A stretch of 64,000 nucleotides of DNA from Nocardia shimofusensis NBRC 100134 (GTDB lineage: Bacteria; Actinomycetota; Actinomycetes; Mycobacteriales; Mycobacteriaceae), in the NCBI RefSeq assembly GCF_001613125.1, contig NZ_BDBT01000006.1:226328-290327 (forward strand), written 5' to 3'. The position numbers were made by a program, and so were the translations under genes. Under the pieces are notes generated by a model. That model did not search any database and was not told where the DNA came from. It saw only the letters and a program-made list of their open reading frames with translations. Positions 10,801-19,708 of this stretch are shown here, in pieces. The stretch's first letter is position 1. Every line of letters starts with the position of its first letter.

Positions 10801-11805
10801 GTCCTGGTCGGTCGCGGCGGCGCCCGCACCGACAGCGCCCGCGACCAGGTGGACCGATGGCGCGCCGAGGGCATCGACGTGCGCGTCGAGCGCCTCGACA
10901 TCACCGACCCCGTCGCGGTCACCGACCTCATCGCACGCACACACACCCCCGACCGGCCGCTGCGTGGCGTCTTCCACGCCGCGGGCGTGCTCGACGATCA
11001 GCGCATCACCACCATGAGCAGGGACAGCCTGGCCGCGGTCTTCGCCCCGAAACTCGACGGCGCCCGCGCACTGGCCGACGGGCTCGCCGCCGCCGCCGTC
11101 CGGCCGGACCTGATCGTGCTGTACTCCTCGGGCAGCGCCATCATGGGCGGCATCGGCCAATACTCCTACACCGCGGCCAATCTCGCGTTGCAGGCGATGG
11201 CGGAAGTGCTGGCCCGGCGGGGCGAGCGCGTGCTGTGCGTGGGCTGGGGCGCGATGTCCGGCGGTGGCATGGTCGACGCCGACGAAACCGTGCAACGCTA
11301 CCTGCGCATCGCCGGTTTCGACGCCATCGACATGGACGCGGGCACCGGCTACCTCACCGAACTGCTGCGCCTGGGGGTTCGCACCGCGGCGGTCATCCCC
11401 GTCGAATGGGGCAAAGTCGTGCTCGCCGCCCCGCAACTGGCTCACACCGCACGCCTGGCGCACCTCATCGCCGATGCCGCCGAGGACAATTCGGCCGCCG
11501 CTCGCCTGCGCGCGGAGATCACCGCGCTCGAGGAAGTCCAGCGCGCCGCCGTCGTCGGCTACGTCCTGGCCGAACAACTCGCCGAAGTGATGGGCGTGGC
11601 CGCCGACTCCATCGATCTGTCGGTGCCGTTGCCCGAACTCGGCCTCGACTCGCTGATGGCCGTCGAATTCGGTGCGCTGGTCGGCAAAACCCTCGGTGTG
11701 GAGATGAACAGCATGCAACTGGGTCGCTCGTTCAGCCTCGCCCAAGCCGGTGCGCGCATCGCCGACCTCGTCGTCGGCGCGGACAGCACCGCGGGAGCGC
11801 GATGA
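4840..11805 (+). CDS. Single-module fully reducing type I polyketide synthase (KS-AT-DH-ER-KR-ACP)
   Basis: A 2321-residue modular synthase with no loading module and no thioesterase. Domains in order: KS (Cys175 in DTACSSS, His310 in EAHGTGT, His350 in LGHTEAAAG); AT (Ser717 in GHSVGE; the specificity site reads VPYHS, neither the usual HAFH nor YASH); DH (His1014 in HIVDGSRMLPG, Asp1223 in HPCVLDAAWQ); ER (NADPH loop HGAAGGVGACAIQVAK near 1760); KR (TGGLGAFG near 1963, Tyr2110 in YTAAN); ACP (Ser2271 in LGLDSL). All reductive domains look intact, so if used iteratively it would make a saturated chain. It ends in an ATGA overlap with an alpha-oxoamine synthase, the likely release enzyme. Two inter-domain linkers carry short tandem repeats. 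The chain length and extender unit cannot be predicted with confidence. Confidence 0.93.
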   Translation: MSDIAIIGIGCRYGAGIDSPETFWDFVIGGGDAVTDIPADRWDHRRFYDPDRRAPGRMYTRRAAFLTTDPWAFDPDFFGISPREATAMDPQQRLALEVAWEALDDAGVAGRATDAPVGVYLGAFTLDQLAVGFTGAALPHIDMHSSAGASYTMLSNRISYALDLAGPSLTVDTACSSSLVALHAACRALADGDCEMALAGGVNLMLQPGTFVSMCKGGFLAEDGRSKSFGASADGYGRGEGAGMVVLKPLAAAERDGDRVYAVLEATGVNQDGRTTAITVPNPDAQQRLADTVRARAGRAPHEIDYVEAHGTGTPVGDPLELRAIGRAYGAVPGRTRPLGVGSVKATLGHTEAAAGIASVIKSALALTHRTLPPQGWLDDELNPDLDLDALNLTIQTRAEPPTGDTPMVVAVNGFGYGGTNAHAILREYRPGPVTGRHLSGQPTAARISATHAAAQQTRTERAEIGRAEIGRAEIEQAGVARAESVRAERAGAERAGAETGQPEVTPAAHARSAPPYAASTQAGVAHARNKPAAIARVVGGGVLPLSARSEQAVRDLAAAFAGELEAGADPDRLATAAWTRRAHHPFRLGMPFTDTATLITDLRAFAAGEGRAPTRTVATPETGIVFVYTGMGPQWWGMARRLLTENATFAAAAERVDTVFTALADWSIRAELTRPEDQSRVTATEIAQPANFLVQVALTETLAELGIRPAAVVGHSVGEVSAAYVTGMLSLTDAVTVAYHRARLQARTAGTGAMLAVGLPADRAREFTGEGVDIAAVNSPNATTLSGAADRLDEIAETLTAQGIFARRLHVEVPYHSALMNPILDELRTELAGLQPRTPAVPLYSTVTGAAVTSADWDADYWCANVREPVRFADAARTLLADGGRVFLEVGPHPVLGANLREILLQTGENGATVATLDRKQPDDSSLRRTIAGLYAAGALDLPALLGSEPAPHQPLPRYPWQRRHLRSDLPEFTQQRHGTPGIPTMLGDPALDEDHRWTLQLAAATLPWLDDHIVDGSRMLPGAAYLDAALSAAAVERSAATTARTARCRAAVEDVRFTAPLIIEPGDIPIFDVRVEKSTGRLTIRSRPALGAVWTEHATARLVDGDYEPAEIIVPDTTTMTPADPARLYADLRATGVEHGPAFQLVRRAWVAGDTVVAHIVAADRSAAADRSAAADTSSGLGTSTALGPRSGPGTNAADPNIELGTGTGYSGHQAHPCVLDAAWQIVSLGDAGGPELDGAVIPVGADAVRQFADLPSQVVVIAHLTAPLRADITVLDSEHHPVLQILGARFRAVPFGGGALRTLEPLYYEERWTLLDPIATVEQTGPAHTLIVLLPGATADRVTRAARPSGTVEILDAANLVGPGTGRGPAQSTASTAGSSATTHSAAGPVVAAETTRTSETLPAPNSAVGDHSSASLGTVADMSRATPGVVTHVDEPIAEHLRTRLHTAHSRDGIERLHVCVVAGTGDPVPALWLLSRLALTVERFADDINPEPLPLTGDGSLHVSLVTERAFVHPDDPTAPDPTHAALAGARRVLLNEQPSLRWRLIDIDPGTTDAELAAELRVPGAFGADGTDEIFLRNGLRWTSIVERALPERTAALDVAAPLLDLEANFALDVPRSRVLSQLGWRRAERRDPGPGEVEVRMAAIGLGFKDPLKILGVLDENDLAGTHFGTSPGMEGAGTIVRVGPGVSGLCVGDRVGLASPGMIERYHVTSAELVGPAADTIRPELCSSTVSMVTAEYALLELARVRPGETVLVHGAAGGVGACAIQVAKLHGARVIGTAGSDERRAYALDQGADDVLDSRSLNFVDDVLGLTGGRGADIVLSTAPGEIVRQNFKAVAEFGRIVEIGKADIYSGGVLDLRNFDKNIAYFSFDLDRMLALRRGEVIARVQAVNDRLAEGTYRPLPYHSFGADQVGAAFEEALRSTRLGRITLDLSTQAPPVRPAATEVAVHADGRYLVTGGLGAFGLATARRLVAQGARGLVLVGRGGARTDSARDQVDRWRAEGIDVRVERLDITDPVAVTDLIARTHTPDRPLRGVFHAAGVLDDQRITTMSRDSLAAVFAPKLDGARALADGLAAAAVRPDLIVLYSSGSAIMGGIGQYSYTAANLALQAMAEVLARRGERVLCVGWGAMSGGGMVDADETVQRYLRIAGFDAIDMDAGTGYLTELLRLGVRTAAVIPVEWGKVVLAAPQLAHTARLAHLIADAAEDNSAAARLRAEITALEEVQRAAVVGYVLAEQLAEVMGVAADSIDLSVPLPELGLDSLMAVEFGALVGKTLGVEMNSMQLGRSFSLAQAGARIADLVVGADSTAGAR
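6226..6268 (+). repeat. 15-bp tandem repeat in the PKS KS-AT linker
   Basis: GCGGAGATCGGCCGC occurs twice in tandem (6226-6240, 6241-6255), followed by a partial third copy. It encodes AEIGR repeats inside a low-complexity Ala/Glu/Arg-rich linker. Unit length is a multiple of 3, so copy-number change would keep the frame. Confidence 0.85.
8330..8373 (+). repeat. Short tandem repeat in the PKS dehydratase region
   Basis: GCCGACAGGAGCGCTGCC is present twice in tandem (an 18-bp unit), encoding ADRSAA repeats. It lies in a Gly/Thr/Ser-rich insertion between the two DH catalytic motifs, where most homologues have a short loop. Exact boundaries are approximate. Confidence 0.7.
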
Positions 11806-13250
11806 TGACCGCCGACAGCGCGAACGAACGCGACATCGCCCGCCGCCTGCTCGCCGGCGCCGACCCCACGGCCACGCGATCCGCCCGAGCCGTGCAGGCG
11901 GTCTCACCCGCGGTCCCCGACCGGCGCGGGCCCGCCATCCGCAGGCGCGGTCCCGGCAGGCAGTTCGCCGACCACCCCGCCGTGGTCGCCGCGCTCGAGA
12001 AACAGGCGGCCATCCAGCAGTTGATCGACACCACCGGACTGCCGCATCCGCTGTTCCTGTCCCCCGACGGCCACAACGGCGCGGTGATCCGTTCGCGCGG
12101 AAGCGAACTGGTCAACTACAGCTCCTACAACTACCTCGAACTCGCCCAGCACCCACGCGTCGTCCAGGCCGCCGACGACGCCGCGCGACGCTACGGCACC
12201 TCCGCCTCGGCCACCCGCATCGTCACCGGCGAGATCCCCCTCTACGGCGTGCTGGAACAGCGCCTCGCCGACATCTACGACACCGGCGCCGCCCTGGTCT
12301 GCTCCAGCGGATTCCTCACCAACGCCGCCGTCATCGGCTTCCTGCTCGGCGACCGCGACCTCGCCGTGTGCGATTCCCTCGCCCACGCCAGCCTGGTGGC
12401 GGGCACCCAGTGGGCAGGCTGCAAGCGAGTCGCTTTCCGCCACAACGACCCCGACTCCCTGACCGCCCTGCTGCGCTCCACCCGCCACCGCTACGACCGC
12501 GCCCTGGTCGTCCTCGAAGGCCACTACAGCATGGACGGCGACCTCGGCCGCATCACCGAACTCGCCGCCGTCGCCCACGAATACGACTGCGCCGTCCTGG
12601 TCGACGAAGCCCACGCCCTGGGCGTGCTCGGCCCGCACGGACTCGGCAGCGGCGAACACTTCGCCCTCCCGCCGGGAACGGTCGACCTGTGGGTGGGCAG
12701 CCTGTCGAAATCCCTCGGCAGCACCGGCGGATTCGTCGCCGGAGACAGCGAACTGGTGCGCGCGCTCAAATACGCCGCCCCCGGCCTAGCCCTCTACACC
12801 GCAGGCCCCTCCCCCGCCAATATCGCCGCCGTCTCGGCCGCGCTCGACGTGCTCGCCGACGAGCCCGACCGGCTGGCCCGGCTGTGGTCCAACGCGCTGC
12901 TGTTCACCGCCGCCCTGCACGAGCGCGGCATGGACCTCGCCGACTCCGAATCCACCCCCATCGTCCCGGTCATCGTCCCCGGCGAGATCCGCGCGGGCTA
13001 CGCCTCCGCGGCTCTGCTGCAACGCGGCTACAACGCGGGCGCGATCCTGTCCCCCGTCGTGCCCGCGGGCACCGAACGCCTGCGGTTCTTCCTCACCAGC
13101 GAACACACCGAACGCCAATTGCTCGACACCGCCGACGAACTGGCCGACATCCTGCGCATCGTCGACCACATCCCCGACGTCGGCATCGGCGCCCCCGGAA
13201 CCCCGACGGGTCTGGACGGACTACCGCCGCATCGAACCCGCCGCGCGTAG
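11802..13250 (+). CDS. PLP-dependent alpha-oxoamine synthase (AONS/KBL/SPT family), PKS chain-release candidate
   Basis: A 482-residue fold-type I PLP enzyme. Seen: substrate-region NYSSYNYLELAQHPRV, the YGTSASATRIVTGEIPLYGVLE block typical of 8-amino-7-oxononanoate synthases, DEAHALGVLGPHG with the PLP-N1 aspartate, and SLSKSLGSTGG with the Schiff-base Lys303. Family members condense an acyl thioester with an amino acid and lose CO2, giving an alpha-amino ketone. The start ATG overlaps the PKS stop (ATGA), so the two are translationally coupled. As the PKS lacks a thioesterase, this enzyme probably off-loads the ACP-bound chain. An N-terminal extension of about 60 residues before the core is unusual. 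A role in biotin synthesis is less likely since no other bio genes are nearby. Confidence 0.9.
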   Translation: MMTADSANERDIARRLLAGADPTATRSARAVQAVSPAVPDRRGPAIRRRGPGRQFADHPAVVAALEKQAAIQQLIDTTGLPHPLFLSPDGHNGAVIRSRGSELVNYSSYNYLELAQHPRVVQAADDAARRYGTSASATRIVTGEIPLYGVLEQRLADIYDTGAALVCSSGFLTNAAVIGFLLGDRDLAVCDSLAHASLVAGTQWAGCKRVAFRHNDPDSLTALLRSTRHRYDRALVVLEGHYSMDGDLGRITELAAVAHEYDCAVLVDEAHALGVLGPHGLGSGEHFALPPGTVDLWVGSLSKSLGSTGGFVAGDSELVRALKYAAPGLALYTAGPSPANIAAVSAALDVLADEPDRLARLWSNALLFTAALHERGMDLADSESTPIVPVIVPGEIRAGYASAALLQRGYNAGAILSPVVPAGTERLRFFLTSEHTERQLLDTADELADILRIVDHIPDVGIGAPGTPTGLDGLPPHRTRRA

Positions 13251-14979
<1,729 letters not shown>

Positions 14980-15010
14980 GCGGTAGCGTCCGGCGGCCCG
15001 ATCCGCACCA

Positions 15011-15334
15011 TCAACGACCATCTGGCAAACGCACCGCATCCCACGGCACCCAATGCCGCAGCGTCGTCTCCGTCAGCTTGTTGCGGGTGCGGTAGTCCAC
15101 CGCCACCTCCGCGTACCACGCCACGTAGTGACCGAGATGCAGTCGCACCCAACCGAATTGCGTGGCCGGCACCCACGGCTCCTGGAACCGTGGGTCCAGG
15201 CTGTTCGACGACACCCCGAGGCTCGGGCGGCCGGGCCCCGGCCGCGCGGGCAGCAACCACACCCGCTTCGGATCGATCAACACCGGCCGGGGCCGGGCCA
15301 GCCGACGGACAGCGGAGACCTCGCCCTCGCTCAT
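15011..15334 (-). CDS. Small conserved-looking hypothetical protein (possible SOS gene)
   Basis: A 107-residue protein of unknown function, rich in Trp and Arg. It has no signal peptide, membrane segment or recognised domain. The segments WLLPARPGPGRPSLGVSS, DPRFQEPWVPATQFGWVRL and TLRHWVPWDAVR look like a folded protein rather than a chance frame. A LexA-like box lies 66 bp upstream of its ATG, suggesting DNA-damage control. It is convergent with rox, with 31 bp between the stops. No function is assigned. Confidence 0.6.
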   Translation of the reverse strand: MSEGEVSAVRRLARPRPVLIDPKRVWLLPARPGPGRPSLGVSSNSLDPRFQEPWVPATQFGWVRLHLGHYVAWYAEVAVDYRTRNKLTETTLRHWVPWDAVRLPDGR

Positions 15335-15399
15335 AGTCGATCACCCGGCCCCGGCCCGCGACCCCGCACCGGACCCGCGTCCCGCAACACCACCGCAAT

Positions 15400-15413
15400 C
15401 GAACACATGTTCC
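15400..15413 (-). promoter_or_regulatory. LexA/SOS-box-like site
   Basis: CGAACACATGTTCC matches the actinobacterial/Gram-positive LexA consensus CGAACRNRYGTTYG at every defined position except the last. It lies 66 bp upstream of the 107-residue minus-strand gene starting at 15334, a suitable operator distance. Confidence 0.55.
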
Positions 15414-15498
15414 CATGATGGCACGTCTGGACGCGCAAGGCATCGCCCAGGGTTCGATATGGCCGGCGGGGGCGGTTCCGCCGGGTGAGAACCGCCGG

Positions 15499-16101
15499 TC
15501 AGCGCAGTTTGATCACCGACATATACATCTCGAGGATCGGCCGGTAGAGGTCGTGGTCGTCGAGTTTGCTCCCGAGCACGACCGAGTCGCTGGTGTGGAT
15601 GAGGACATGGGCAAAGGTCAACGGCGGGATGAGCAGGGTCCCGCCGAATCGGTCCAAGCCCTCCACGACGAACTTGCCCAGCTCCTCGGCCACTTCCAGC
15701 CGCTTGGCGGCCACCCGCTCGCGTGCCTCGGGATTGCGGAGCAGATACAAGGTGAACTCGTAGCCCAAGGCCGCGTGCGCGGCGCCGCGGGCGCGGCTGA
15801 GCTCGCGCCAGCGTTGGGCGACCTTGTCGAGCTCGCGCGGTCCCACCTCGGTGCCCGCCAGCAGTATTTCGGCGAAATTGTCGAAGTAGCGACGCCAATG
15901 CCGGTCGCTCACCGCCAGGAAGAGGTCTTCCTTGGTGGGAAAGTGCTTGTAGATGGCGCCTTTGGTGTAACCCGCGGTATAGGCGATGTCGTCGAGAGTC
16001 GCTGCCGTGAAGCCTCTTTCGGCGAAGACCTCCTCCGCGGCGTCCAGGAGCAGCGAACGGGTGTGCTCGAGGCGCCGTTCCTTCGTCCAACGCTCAGCCA
16101 T
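15499..16101 (-). CDS. TetR-family transcriptional regulator
   Basis: A 200-residue repressor-type regulator. The N-terminal helix-turn-helix is clear: LLLDAAEEVFAERGFTAATL followed by DDIAYTAGYTKGAIYKHFPT, then KEDLFLAVSDRHW. The C-terminal ligand-binding part is all-helical and does not reveal the ligand. The gene lies 114 bp downstream of the last mce gene on the same strand, so it may sense a substrate or metabolite handled by that transporter. Local autoregulation is also possible. No palindrome was clearly seen in the short gap upstream. Confidence 0.88.
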   Translation of the reverse strand: MAERWTKERRLEHTRSLLLDAAEEVFAERGFTAATLDDIAYTAGYTKGAIYKHFPTKEDLFLAVSDRHWRRYFDNFAEILLAGTEVGPRELDKVAQRWRELSRARGAAHAALGYEFTLYLLRNPEARERVAAKRLEVAEELGKFVVEGLDRFGGTLLIPPLTFAHVLIHTSDSVVLGSKLDDHDLYRPILEMYMSVIKLR

Positions 16102-16215
16102 GCTGCCAACAATACGTGGTATTCAAGAACCCTCTCGCCATGCCGGATACCAGCCGGTTTCCTGAACGGTCGACCGCACGGGATCGGGCGCGCCACCAGG
16201 CCCACGCTCGCGTTG

Positions 16216-17490
16216 TCACGGGACCGGGACGGGGGCGGAGGGACCACCGAAGGGGGTGGGGATGGTCAGCGGACCGACAGGCACGGGGTCGGCGGTCTGG
16301 AAAGGATCACCCTGCGGCGGGCGTGGCACCGGATCATCAGGCGGGCGCGGGGCGTTGCGGGCGCCACGCGGCAGCAGGGTGGTGTCGGGATCGGCGCAGT
16401 CGGCGTGCAGGTAGGGCTGGGCGTAGTCGGGGACCGAACCGGGGCGTCGTGGCGTGTTGTAGTCGCAGGCGTAGCGAGGGTAGATGCTCGCCAGTGCCCA
16501 GACGCCGCCGTCGTGGAACGCCGAGGCCACGGCGTCGAGCGCCGATCCGGCCCGCTGCTGGGGAAAGAAGAACTCGGTGAGCGCGGGGATCCGGGAGTAG
16601 GCGACTTGGGAGACGGTGAGCAGGTTGCCCAGCAACTGGACCATCGTCGGTGAGTTCTCGGCGATGACGGCTTCTAGCGCCGACAGCATCGGCGGTGTCT
16701 GTGTGACCAGTTGCTCGTAGCCGCCGGTCATCGCGGACATGCCGCCGAGAGTGGCCGAAAGATCGGCCGCCGTGGATCGCAGAATCGGCGCCCCGTCGCT
16801 CAGGACGCCCAGCACCACTCTGCTGTTGTGGAGCAGGCTCACCGTCTGCGGCAGCACGGCGTCCAGCGTGGAGATCAGGAAGGTGCCGCCGTCGATGATC
16901 GCGGCCAGTTTGTCGGGACCGGCATGGCCGACCCCCAGTTCCCGAGATATCGCCGCGAGCTGGGCGGGATCGATCTGGGCAAGTGTGGCGCCGAGGCTTT
17001 CGAGCATGTCCGACAGCGGGACCGGGGTCGCGGTGCGGTCGACGGTGACGACATCACCGTCGGTGAGATAGGGGCCGCCATCGGTGGCGGGCAGGAAGTC
17101 CAGGTATTGCTCGCCCGCCGCGGACAGGCTCGCGACATGGACCTGACCGGAGGCGGGAATCCGGACCTGTTCGCCGATGGCGGCGACGGCGATCACCTTC
17201 TCACCGGCGACGTCGACGGCCTCGACGCGTCCGACGCGGACCCCGCGCACAGTGACGTCCTGGCCGGGAAGGAGTCCGCCGGATCGGTCCAGCTCGACGC
17301 GCACGCGATACGAGTTCTCGAGCGGAGTGATGCCGAGAGTGCCGAACAACAGAGAGCCGCTGCCGACCGCGAGGATGGCGAGCAGGCCGAGCAGCGACAC
17401 CGCGAGCCGGTACCGGTGCGCGCGGCGGACGGCGCCGACCAGCACACGGGCGGGCGGCTCCCAGAGACTGCGGCGAGGTGAGCTGGTCAT
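16216..17490 (-). CDS. mceF: Mce-family protein, MceF position
   Basis: A 424-residue substrate-binding subunit of an Mce lipid importer. One N-terminal membrane segment (YRLAVSLLGLLAILAVGSG, about residues 27-45) is followed by the MCE/MlaD domain (YRVRVELDRSGGLLPGQDVT, VRGVRVGRVEAVDV), then a long helical needle region and a Pro-rich tail ending PFGGPSAPVPVP. It lies last in the six-gene mce set and overlaps mceE by 4 bp. In known systems the six proteins form a hetero-hexameric tunnel spanning the periplasm toward the mycolate layer. Assignment as MceF rests on order and on the lack of a lipobox. Confidence 0.9.
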   Translation of the reverse strand: MTSSPRRSLWEPPARVLVGAVRRAHRYRLAVSLLGLLAILAVGSGSLLFGTLGITPLENSYRVRVELDRSGGLLPGQDVTVRGVRVGRVEAVDVAGEKVIAVAAIGEQVRIPASGQVHVASLSAAGEQYLDFLPATDGGPYLTDGDVVTVDRTATPVPLSDMLESLGATLAQIDPAQLAAISRELGVGHAGPDKLAAIIDGGTFLISTLDAVLPQTVSLLHNSRVVLGVLSDGAPILRSTAADLSATLGGMSAMTGGYEQLVTQTPPMLSALEAVIAENSPTMVQLLGNLLTVSQVAYSRIPALTEFFFPQQRAGSALDAVASAFHDGGVWALASIYPRYACDYNTPRRPGSVPDYAQPYLHADCADPDTTLLPRGARNAPRPPDDPVPRPPQGDPFQTADPVPVGPLTIPTPFGGPSAPVPVP

Positions 17491-18608
17491 CGCGGCGTGC
17501 CTCCCAGACGGTCGCCCAAGCGGGTGAGCATGTGCTGTAGCGAGCCCACGAAAGCCGTCCAGTCCGTCGCGTCGGGCAGCCTGCCGCCGAGCGTGCCGGG
17601 GAATCCGGGGTCCGGGACGGCGCCGACAGCCACCTGTGCGACATCGACGTCGACGTGTCCGTTGGGACCGCTGATCATCTTCAGGACGATCGACAGCATG
17701 CTGTTGAGCTCGTCGAGGTCGGCTTCGGGATTGACGGCCGCGGCGCCGAGACCGGCGGCGAGCCGGTCGAGGTCGGCGGCCATGCTCGTCTGATTGGTGC
17801 CTTGAATACTGGGGAACCGTGCGAGCTGTGCGGTGACGGTGTGGATGCGGTCGACGAGGGTCGCGAAGGAGTCGGTGTTCTCGGCCAGAACCTGCATGGC
17901 GGGTCCGGCGGCGGCGACCGTGTCGGCGATTCCGGTGCGTTGTGCGGCGATGGTGGCGGTGAGGTCGGTGGCCGAGTGCAGGACCTCGGCGATCTGTTCG
18001 GATCGGGCGGCGAGCGTGCCCAGCAACGTCCGCGTCTGCTCGAGCAGCACCGCGAGTCGCTCGCCGCGACCACCGACGTGCTCGCCGAGTGCGGAAATCA
18101 CCTCGGTGAGTGCGGAGATGGTGCCTCCACTCACCAGAAGCGATGCGCGAGTAAGCATTTCCTCGATGGTGCTGGCGGCCGAGGTCGACTCCAACGGAAT
18201 CGCGCTGCCATCATCGAGCATCGCGGTCGCCGGGTCCGCGGCGGCGGGCGGGTTCATCGCGACGAACACATCGCCCATCGGCGTGGCCGACCTCAGCTCC
18301 GCGGACGTGCCGACGGGCAGGCGCACGGCCGCCGTGATGCGCAGCGTCACCACGGCGGTGTAGTCGCGCGCGGTCATGGAGTCGACTCGGCCGATGTCGG
18401 CGCCGTTGAGTTTCACCTTCGCCTCGGCCGGCAGATTGAGGGCATTGGCGAATGTCGCTGTCAGGGTGTAGGTCTCGCCACTGAGCTCTGGGGCAGGCAG
18501 CGGCAACCGGTCCAGGCCGGCGGCGCAGCCGGTGAGCGACACAGCGAGTGCGGCGGTGACGACGGTCATGCGAAACGGGCGCACCGACGGTGACAGTGGC
18601 GGCGTCAT
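17487..18608 (-). CDS. mceE: Mce-family lipoprotein, MceE position
   Basis: A 373-residue MCE protein with a lipoprotein signal: hydrophobic TVVTAALAVSLTGC with a good lipobox LTGC and Cys28 as the lipidation site. The MCE domain follows (YTLTATFANALNLPAEAKVK, LNGADIGRVDS), then the helical region. MceE subunits are typically lipoproteins (LprK-type), which matches this place in the operon. The start ATG overlaps the mceD stop and its own stop overlaps mceF, so translation is coupled on both sides. An internal ATG at codon 14 would leave a shorter but still usable signal peptide. Confidence 0.9.
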   Translation of the reverse strand: MTPPLSPSVRPFRMTVVTAALAVSLTGCAAGLDRLPLPAPELSGETYTLTATFANALNLPAEAKVKLNGADIGRVDSMTARDYTAVVTLRITAAVRLPVGTSAELRSATPMGDVFVAMNPPAAADPATAMLDDGSAIPLESTSAASTIEEMLTRASLLVSGGTISALTEVISALGEHVGGRGERLAVLLEQTRTLLGTLAARSEQIAEVLHSATDLTATIAAQRTGIADTVAAAGPAMQVLAENTDSFATLVDRIHTVTAQLARFPSIQGTNQTSMAADLDRLAAGLGAAAVNPEADLDELNSMLSIVLKMISGPNGHVDVDVAQVAVGAVPDPGFPGTLGGRLPDATDWTAFVGSLQHMLTRLGDRLGGTPR

Positions 18609-19708
18609 CGGCTGTGCACTTCCGCGAGTCCGGTCAGGATGGCGGTGATGCCGAAATCCGGTCCCATGTCCCGCAAGGTGCCGGTGGCGCAGCCCAGATC
18701 GGTCAACTGCAACAGATTGCAGATCTCCTTGATCATCTGGCCGTCGAGCAGGACCCGGTTCAGATCGACGCCCGCGCGCAACGCGCCGACATCGTGATCG
18801 ATGGCGTTGTAGGCGTTGTCGGTGACCAGTGGGAAGACATCGAGGAATTCGGCGAGGTTGTAGTCGTAGGCGGCCAGCGATTCCGCCAGCGTGTCGGTGT
18901 CGCGGGCCAGAGCAGCGATGGTGCCCTGGTGGCGACGCAGGAGGTCGGCGACCTGGGAGATGATCCGGTTCAGCGCGGCGCCGGTCGATCCGGTGCCCAG
19001 GTGCTGCTCGGCCAGGAAATCGCTGAGCATCGCTACCCCGGAGCCGAATTCACGAAGCGTCGACTCGTTGCGTGCGGCGGCGGCGGTCATCGAGTCGAGG
19101 TTGGTGACGACGGTGGTGATGGCGTCGCGGGTGGCGGCGCCGTTGTCGGTTCCCTGTTCCAGTGCTCGTGCGAGCTCGCCGAGTGCGGAGCGGATCTCGG
19201 CGCCGTTGCCCGCGGTCCCCGCGGTGCCCAGGTCCATCAGGTCGGCGATCGGGCCCGAACCGTTGCCGTCGCCGCCCAGCGCGGTGGTCAGCTGCTGCGT
19301 CATCGCCAGCAGTGCGTCGAATTCGACCGGGGTCTTGGTTCGGGTGGTGTCCAGGACGGCGCCGTCGGGCAGGGTGGGCCCGCCTCGGTAGACCGGTGTC
19401 AGTTCGATGTGGCGGTCGGTGAGAACGGAGTCGGAGATCGTGACCGCCCGCACATCGGCGGGCAGCCGGATTCCGTCGTCGATGCTCATCTCGACTTCGA
19501 CGTCGGTGCCGTGAGCGTCGATGCGCGTGATGCGGCCGACGCGCATACCCAGCACCGAGACCGGGTTGCCCTCGTAGAGGCCGTTGGCGTTGGCGAAATG
19601 GGCGGTGACGGTGGTGTTCTCGCCGCCTGCGCCGATCGAGCAGCCGACCGAACAGGCGGCGGTGAGTGCGACGACGGCGAGTTTCAGGGTCGAGAAGAGA
19701 ACACTCAT
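18605..19708 (-). CDS. mceD: Mce-family protein, MceD position
   Basis: A 367-residue MCE protein. The N-terminus is a secretion-type hydrophobic stretch (FSTLKLAVVALTAACSVGC) with cysteines where a lipobox could be, though SVGC is not a standard lipobox. The MCE domain has TVTAHFANANGLYEGNPVSV and LGMRVGRITRIDAHG. The ATG at 19708 was chosen because it overlaps the mceC stop as ATGA and begins a sensible signal sequence; an upstream in-frame extension would be Arg-rich and antisense-like. Needle-helix repeats fill the C-terminal half. It is part of the six-subunit importer. Confidence 0.89.
   Translation of the reverse strand: MSVLFSTLKLAVVALTAACSVGCSIGAGGENTTVTAHFANANGLYEGNPVSVLGMRVGRITRIDAHGTDVEVEMSIDDGIRLPADVRAVTISDSVLTDRHIELTPVYRGGPTLPDGAVLDTTRTKTPVEFDALLAMTQQLTTALGGDGNGSGPIADLMDLGTAGTAGNGAEIRSALGELARALEQGTDNGAATRDAITTVVTNLDSMTAAAARNESTLREFGSGVAMLSDFLAEQHLGTGSTGAALNRIISQVADLLRRHQGTIAALARDTDTLAESLAAYDYNLAEFLDVFPLVTDNAYNAIDHDVGALRAGVDLNRVLLDGQMIKEICNLLQLTDLGCATGTLRDMGPDFGITAILTGLAEVHSR

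Noticed and set aside
9930..11801. Upstream extension of the oxoamine synthase frame through the PKS
   Set aside because: It is an Arg-rich alternative frame of the PKS; the PLP enzyme starts at the ATGA overlap at 11802.
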